From NCBI RefSeq assembly GCF_003002065.1, contig NZ_PVZG01000026.1:21502-85501 (forward strand): 64,000 bases of DNA, given 5' to 3'. The stretch comes from Pseudosporangium ferrugineum. Lineage in GTDB: Bacteria; Actinomycetota; Actinomycetes; Mycobacteriales; Micromonosporaceae. Below, one piece after another: positions 62,459 through 64,000 of this stretch (positions are counted from its first letter, which is position 1; every line of letters starts with the position of its first letter). The notes below the pieces were generated by a model. That model searched no databases and was not told the DNA's origin. It was given only the letters and a program-made list of their open reading frames with translations. The translations under genes were made by a program, and so were the position numbers.

Positions 62459-64000
62459 CTACCTCCGCGCTGCCGGATCGGCGACGGTCACGGCCGTTGC
62501 CGGGTCCAGCTCCCACCCTTTCCCGTACGCCGAAGCGAACCCGTCCTCCCCCAGCGCGGCCCGTCCCCGGCGCGTGAGTGCGCGTACCTGTGGATCGGTC
62601 CGGTCGTGGGTTCCCCGCAGCCGCGAGGCGACCCCCAGCAGCATCGCCGACTCCCCGAACCGCCCGCGTGCGGCTTCGAGCTCCGCCCCGTGCACCGCCA
62701 CCGACGACAGAACGGGCAGTTCGCCGGTCGCCAGCGCGGCCGCGTACGCCTCCCCCAGCGCCGCTTCGGCCGCCGCCGGGTCGCCCACCGCCACCGCCAG
62801 CGCCGCCCGCGTGCAGCCCGCCAGGGTCAGCAGCTGCTCCCCCGCGAAGGTCTTGCCGAGCAGCTCACGCGCGCGGTCGAGCTCGCCGAGCCGCACCCGC
62901 ACCCCGGCCTCCCAGGCATCGACGACGGCCAGCATCTCCGCCGACGAGGCCTGCAGCGCCCGGTCGCGCGCGGCGCCGAGCAGGGCCAGGGCCCGGCCGG
63001 TGTCGCCGCGGCGCAGGTGGAGGTCGACCCAGCGGAGGTCGCTGTAGAGCTGGTCGCCGAGGCTGAGCGCGCCGAACCCGGCGGCCATCGTCCGGGCCGC
63101 GTCCAGGTCGGCCAGGGCGCCGTCGAGGTCGTCGTAGCGCCTGAGCTGGGCGCGCATCGGGAGGATCGCCGCCTGGCCCCAGCGGTCGCCGGCCTGGCGG
63201 AAGCGGGACAGGGCCGCGTCGACATGGGTACGCATCTCGTCCAGTTCGCCGCCGTTCGAGGCGATCTCGGCCTGGAACATGTGGGCCAGGCCGGCGAGCC
63301 AGACGTCGTCGCCGGCGGCCAGGGCGGGGAAGATGCCGAGGGCGGCCGCCGGGTCCAGGAGGAAGAGCAGGACCGGGCCGAACACGCGATAGTGGCTCGG
63401 CAGTCGCGGGTGGTCGAGCAGCCTGCCGGCCAGCTCGCGCATCTCCTTGCGGTCGTCGGCGGCCTCCCCGGCCGTGATGCCCGACAGGAGGTCCGTGCGG
63501 TTGAGCAGGTAGACGGCTCGGGCGCAGTCCCGTTCGGGGGTCGGCGCGCCGCCGGGCACCGCCAGGGCCTCGCTCAGCCAGTAGGCACCGTCGCTCTGCC
63601 GCCCGGACATCTGCCAGAACCAGGCCAGCGTCAGGGCGAGGGCGATCGCGCCGTCGGCGTTGCCGGTGGCGCACAGGTGGCGGAGGGCGGCGAGCGTGTT
63701 GTCGTACTCGGCGCCCATGGTCTTCATGGCGGTCAGCTGGCTCGGACCGCGCAGGTGGGGATCGTGGTGGGCCATCAGGGCGGTGAAGTGCGCGGCGGCC
63801 CGGTCGCGCACCGCGTCCGGCCCGGTCAGGCGGCCGGCCCCGTACTCCCGGATGGTTTCGAGCATGCGGTAGCGGCCGGTGCCGGGCGCGAGTTGCAGCA
63901 GCGACCGGTCGACGAGTGCGGCCAGGAGTTCGGGGATCTCCGCGGCGGGCACGGCGGTGTCCGCGCAGACGGCGGTGGCCGAGGCGGGGGTGACGCCGCC
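62459..64000 (-). CDS. C-terminal part of an AfsR/SARP- or LuxR-type ATPase regulator, 5' end outside window
   Basis: At least 513 residues, open to the window edge. The first visible residues (GGVTPASATAVCADTAVPAAEIPELLAALVDRSLLQLAPGTGRYRMLETIREYGAGRL) are the winged-helix end of an NB-ARC/STAND ATPase module; the rest is a TPR-like helical solenoid (ALDAARTMAAGFGALSLGDQLYSDLRWVDLHLRRGDTGRALALLGAARDRAL). The N-terminal DNA-binding and ATPase domains must lie to the right. Such proteins activate secondary metabolism. Convergent with the broken permease gene. Confidence 0.85.
   Translation of the reverse strand, partial: GGVTPASATAVCADTAVPAAEIPELLAALVDRSLLQLAPGTGRYRMLETIREYGAGRLTGPDAVRDRAAAHFTALMAHHDPHLRGPSQLTAMKTMGAEYDNTLAALRHLCATGNADGAIALALTLAWFWQMSGRQSDGAYWLSEALAVPGGAPTPERDCARAVYLLNRTDLLSGITAGEAADDRKEMRELAGRLLDHPRLPSHYRVFGPVLLFLLDPAAALGIFPALAAGDDVWLAGLAHMFQAEIASNGGELDEMRTHVDAALSRFRQAGDRWGQAAILPMRAQLRRYDDLDGALADLDAARTMAAGFGALSLGDQLYSDLRWVDLHLRRGDTGRALALLGAARDRALQASSAEMLAVVDAWEAGVRVRLGELDRARELLGKTFAGEQLLTLAGCTRAALAVAVGDPAAAEAALGEAYAAALATGELPVLSSVAVHGAELEAARGRFGESAMLLGVASRLRGTHDRTDPQVRALTRRGRAALGEDGFASAYGKGWELDPATAVTVADPAARR

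Overview
This window is chromosomal DNA from a high-GC actinobacterium. The third-position GC bias, the frequent GTG starts, the small conserved actinobacterial proteins, and the combination of truncated haemoglobin O, OtsA, EttA, a class-F-type sortase, mycothiol-dependent isomerase-like proteins and an Eis-like acetyltransferase suggest Micromonosporaceae (an Actinoplanes relative). The family assignment is an inference from memory of such gene sets, not a database result.

Bases 1 to about 4090 are accessory. Base composition is visibly lower in GC. The right end is a 3' half of a tRNA-Gly(TCC) gene (4048-4088) with no 5' half, which is what an integrated element leaves at its attachment site. 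The island carries, on the minus strand, a membrane protein (2039-2542), an all-helical protein resembling the GASH family (646-1836) and, overlapping it by ATGA, a P-loop GTPase that runs off the left edge (1-649). This looks like a GTPase-centred biological conflict system and is the most interesting content of the window. A GNAT-like protein and an orphan lie between it and the att site.

From 4100 the sequence is ordinary chromosome. 4.1-14 kb holds a HEAT-repeat protein, a MerR regulator fused to HEAT repeats, a short-chain dehydrogenase, a secreted CAP protein, an ArsR-SRPBCC pair and an Eis-like acetyltransferase. 14-32 kb holds rpiB, an esterase, a DUF1015 protein, pepN, a Uma2 nuclease, a DUF5130 protein, a sortase with a candidate surface protein, an HNH nuclease, an MscS channel, an MFS exporter overlapping glbO, a secreted propeller protein, a YbjN protein, a thioesterase and ettA. 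33-35 kb has otsA and a VOC protein.

The cobalamin genes are in three minus-strand blocks: cobA-cobT-cobC (35.0-38.3 kb), cobB (41.8-43.5 kb) and cobD-cobQ plus a small kinase (52.2-55.3 kb). CobB has lost the glutaminase cysteine and carries a repetitive tail. Between and after these lie a bifunctional penicillin-binding protein, SURF1, an ATP-dependent DNA ligase, an FAD monooxygenase, an M20 peptidase, an M48 peptidase, an SSB paralogue, a lysophospholipase-like hydrolase and tRNA-Arg(TCT). The right end has a PadR-ABC exporter operon whose permease appears broken, and a transcriptional activator cut by the window edge.

Two features recur across the window. Short tandem repeats lie at gene ends and between genes; those inside coding sequence keep frame. 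Many genes have a TANNNT -10 box six or seven bases before the start codon, as expected for leaderless transcripts.
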